DNA of 64,000 nucleotides, taken from contig CM076667.1 of assembly GCA_038496675.1 (NCBI GenBank), forward strand, positions 16,203,469 through 16,267,468, in the 5' to 3' direction. The stretch's first letter is position 1. Each line of letters starts with the position of its first letter. The translations under genes were made by a program, and so were the position numbers. The stretch comes from Rachycentron canadum (lineage: Eukaryota > Chordata > Actinopteri > Carangiformes > Rachycentridae). Below are positions 61,700 through 64,000 of the stretch, piece after piece. The notes beneath the pieces were generated by a model that saw only the letters and a list, made by a program, of their open reading frames with translations, did no database searches and was not told where the DNA came from.

Positions 61700-63754
61700 C
61701 TATTGAGGTATCTGGTGGTCCAGTGATTTGCCCTCCAGCACCATCTGGATCTCTTTGGCATCCAGAGTTTCATATCTTAGCAGGGCATCAGCAAGCTTCT
61801 TGTGCTCCTTACTGTAGGTCTTGAGGATGTTTTTAGCACGATCATATGAGTCCTGGGTGGAGGAGAAAGATTGGTGAATCAAAGTCATTAAAAAATTACC
61901 AGCATTAATATATCTGAAAATGAAAGATAGTAAAGAAAGTTTGAGAGCACTGTGGGCCCACCTTCAGTAAATGTCTGACTTCCTGTTCGATAGCAGCTTG
62001 CGTCTCGGGGCTCTGCTTGGTTACATCACCGTAGGTCATGACACCAAGCTGCAACACAGAATTACATCTTTGGGTTAAATGAGCAATTGACCTGCTCATA
62101 CAGAAATTTTAAGAGAGAATAACATATGAAAGTAAAAGCCCACTGCTAAAATTGGGCACTATTTTAGATCTGTCTGTGTAAATGTAAAGGACCAAAACAC
62201 TCAGTAACCAGTCACAAAAATTTTAACTTTACCTTGTCACTCATGCCGAACCTGGTCACCATCATTTTTGCTATTTTGGTTGCACCATCAAAGTCACTGG
62301 AGGCTCCTAAAATAAACAATAACAAGAAAGGTACAGTGTTTGAAACAAGAGCCAAACAGACATTATCTGATGTGCTTTTATATTTTACTGTAGTATAATA
62401 ATGTAGTTATAGTATAATAAATCATGAAATCATTAATATTGTGAATAATGTCTTCATCCTTCTTCATTTTCATAGAAATGATAAATATCTATTTATTTTC
62501 TGGACACAATTGGTCAAAATTCATAAGAAAAACAACAGCACTAAATTATCTTTGCAGTACATCCATTGGCAGGAAGAACTAGTTATACAACATAAGTGAA
62601 GCATTTTATCTTTAACAGCATGTCTGTTGCCAGTACCACAACAGGACAGACACAGATACATCAACTAAATCAAGCCATCCTAATCTCGCACCAGTGGTGA
62701 TGTAGTCGTCTCCAAAGATGAGCTCCTCTGCTACTCGACCGCCCATACTGACATCCATCTGAGCCAGGAGCTGGGCTCTTGTTTCACTCCAGCGGTCATT
62801 CTCTGGGAGCATGGAAACCTGGAGGACAGAGAAATGCTGGCTTGTTTTAAAATGTACTGGACAAGGATGACTGGATATGTTGGGAAGTGACAGAAAAAAA
62901 ATGCTCACATGACCAAGAGTTGGTCCCCGGGGCATGATAGTGGCCTTATTGATGGGCATTGCGTCTTTGGTGTAATAGGCAACGATGGCATGGCCGGACT
63001 CGTGGTAAGCAGTGATTGTCTTATTCTTCTTGTCGATTTCGACGCTCCTCCTCTCAGGGCCTGGTATAAAAAGGACACAATAAAAGGATAATAACTCACT
63101 CAGGAATTTAGATACTTAGCCTTCATTAATCTCTCACTGACAGGGTTCCTGTCTCTTAACTTGAGTTTGTTCAGGTAATCTGTCTCATGTGATGTGATGC
63201 AAGGGCTGCGGAGCAGATCAAAACACTGTGTGCACTCACCCATGAGGATCTTGTCCTTAGCGAACTCCAGCTCCTTCAGTGTGACCATCTCTTTCCCGTC
63301 CACAGCTGCCTTCAGGGCCGCCTGGTTGACCAGGTTCTCAAGCTCTGCACCAGAGAATCCCACTGTGCCCCGGGCAATAATTTCCGCATCCAAGGCTGTA
63401 AAAGAACACACACAAAAGAAAATGATGGTGATCACAGTTCAAAAGGACAATGATGTCTTTTACAGAACTGGTAAAGAAAGGTATTCTCACAAGTTGTCAA
63501 TTAGAAATTGTTACTGAAATGCTAACAAAAATATAAGAGTGAAAAATCAGAGCAATAAGAATCGCAACCTGAAAGATCTGCTTTTTAACATATTAGTTAC
63601 AAGTGTCCTTTTCATTTTTAGTCTCTTATCCTGACACCTACCAGGGTCCACTTTAATCTTGGAGAGGTACCAGTTGAGAATCTCAGTGCGTCCTTTGACA
63701 TCTGGGCGAGGTACCGTCACCTGCATGTCAAACCTCCCAGGCCTTACCAGAGCG
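61700..63754 (-). CDS. yme1l1: YME1L1 mitochondrial i-AAA protease, C-terminal part (7 exons)
   Basis: YME1L1 is an ATP-dependent zinc protease of the inner mitochondrial membrane, active toward the intermembrane space. It processes OPA1 and degrades unassembled proteins. Exons, in reading order: 63754-63642, 63395-63240, 63060-62909, 62818-62692, 62306-62233, 62048-61962 and 61852-61700. Phases agree, giving about 286 residues; the N-terminal part lies beyond the right edge. Visible features: the end of the AAA domain (RPGRFDMQVTVPRPDVKGR, GTVGFSGAELENLVNQAALKA), the M41 zinc site HESGH in TAYHESGHAIVAYY, MPRGPTLGHVS, GGRVAEELIFG, and the third-ligand region SSDFDGATKIA. The end, YETLDAKEIQMVLEG, is typical of YME1L1 and separates it from AFG3L2 and paraplegin. 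Fish may carry two copies, so an a/b suffix is not assigned. Confidence 0.94.
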
Positions 63755-64000
63755 CTGAAAAGAAACACAAAAGTTGTAATCATCAAGATTCACAGGGAAT
63801 ACGTTCTTCCATTCCAGATAAACGTCCAAGTTTACTGTATCAAAACCCAAATGTCAGTGAAATTACTGGGATGCCATATTATTGTTCTGAACTTTTCAGA
63901 TATTATTATCATTTTCATAAAGAGTGAAAAGTAAAGTAAAGTTTTTACAAACTGAAAATCAAGTCTTGGGTATTCATTCAGTCTAACTAAAGGAGATTCC
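63755..64000 (-). other. Intron of yme1l1 at the window edge
   Basis: No exon is seen between the acceptor of the exon ending at 63754 and the right edge. The next upstream exon lies outside the window. Confidence 0.75.

Noticed and set aside
1..64000. tRNA, rRNA or CRISPR-like arrays
   Set aside because: No cloverleaf with A/B-box motifs, ribosomal segment or regularly spaced repeat array was recognised on either strand by eye. A tRNAscan or Rfam search would settle small RNA genes.

Overview
This is vertebrate, almost certainly teleost fish, genomic DNA. Genes have GT-AG introns, there are long AT-rich intergenic stretches with many (TG)n, (CA)n and homopolymer runs, and several interspersed repeats are of types I recognise from ray-finned fish. 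Five protein genes can be supported, all by exon-by-exon reconstruction with consistent splice sites and phases.

Layout. (1) Positions about 900-7,560, plus strand: a complete seven-exon cytosolic carbonic anhydrase of the fish cahz/CA2 type with a TATA box, a CCAAT box and a poly(A) signal. (2) Positions 7,560-37,500: about 30 kb with no convincing gene. It holds non-autonomous DNA-transposon-like elements, a fold-back element, a roughly 1-kb dispersed duplication, a perfect 48-bp palindrome and simple repeats. (3) Positions 37,600-42,970, plus strand: a complete seven-exon short-chain dehydrogenase of the RDH11/12 group (rdh12-like, 298 residues). (4) Positions 44,220-60,190: two complete animal type I polyketide synthase (PKS) genes, tail to tail. 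The left copy is on the plus strand (2,104 residues) and the right copy on the minus strand (2,084 residues). Both have six coding exons of matching size and phase, the last being an intronless exon of about 5.5 kb. (5) Positions 61,700-63,754, minus strand: the last seven exons of yme1l1, the mitochondrial i-AAA protease, which continues beyond the right edge.

The most notable part is the PKS pair. Each protein reads KS-AT-DH-pseudoKR-ER-like-KR-ACP with no thioesterase. KS, AT, KR and ACP active-site residues are present, but the ER-like domain has lost a recognisable glycine-rich NADPH motif. This predicts a partially reducing, polyene-type synthase, in line with what is known of vertebrate PKS enzymes. 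The paralogs are clearly diverged over most of their length but about 97% identical over roughly 360 bp encoding the KS catalytic histidines, which looks like recent gene conversion. They also differ at the first dehydratase motif, a possible sign of different chemistry.
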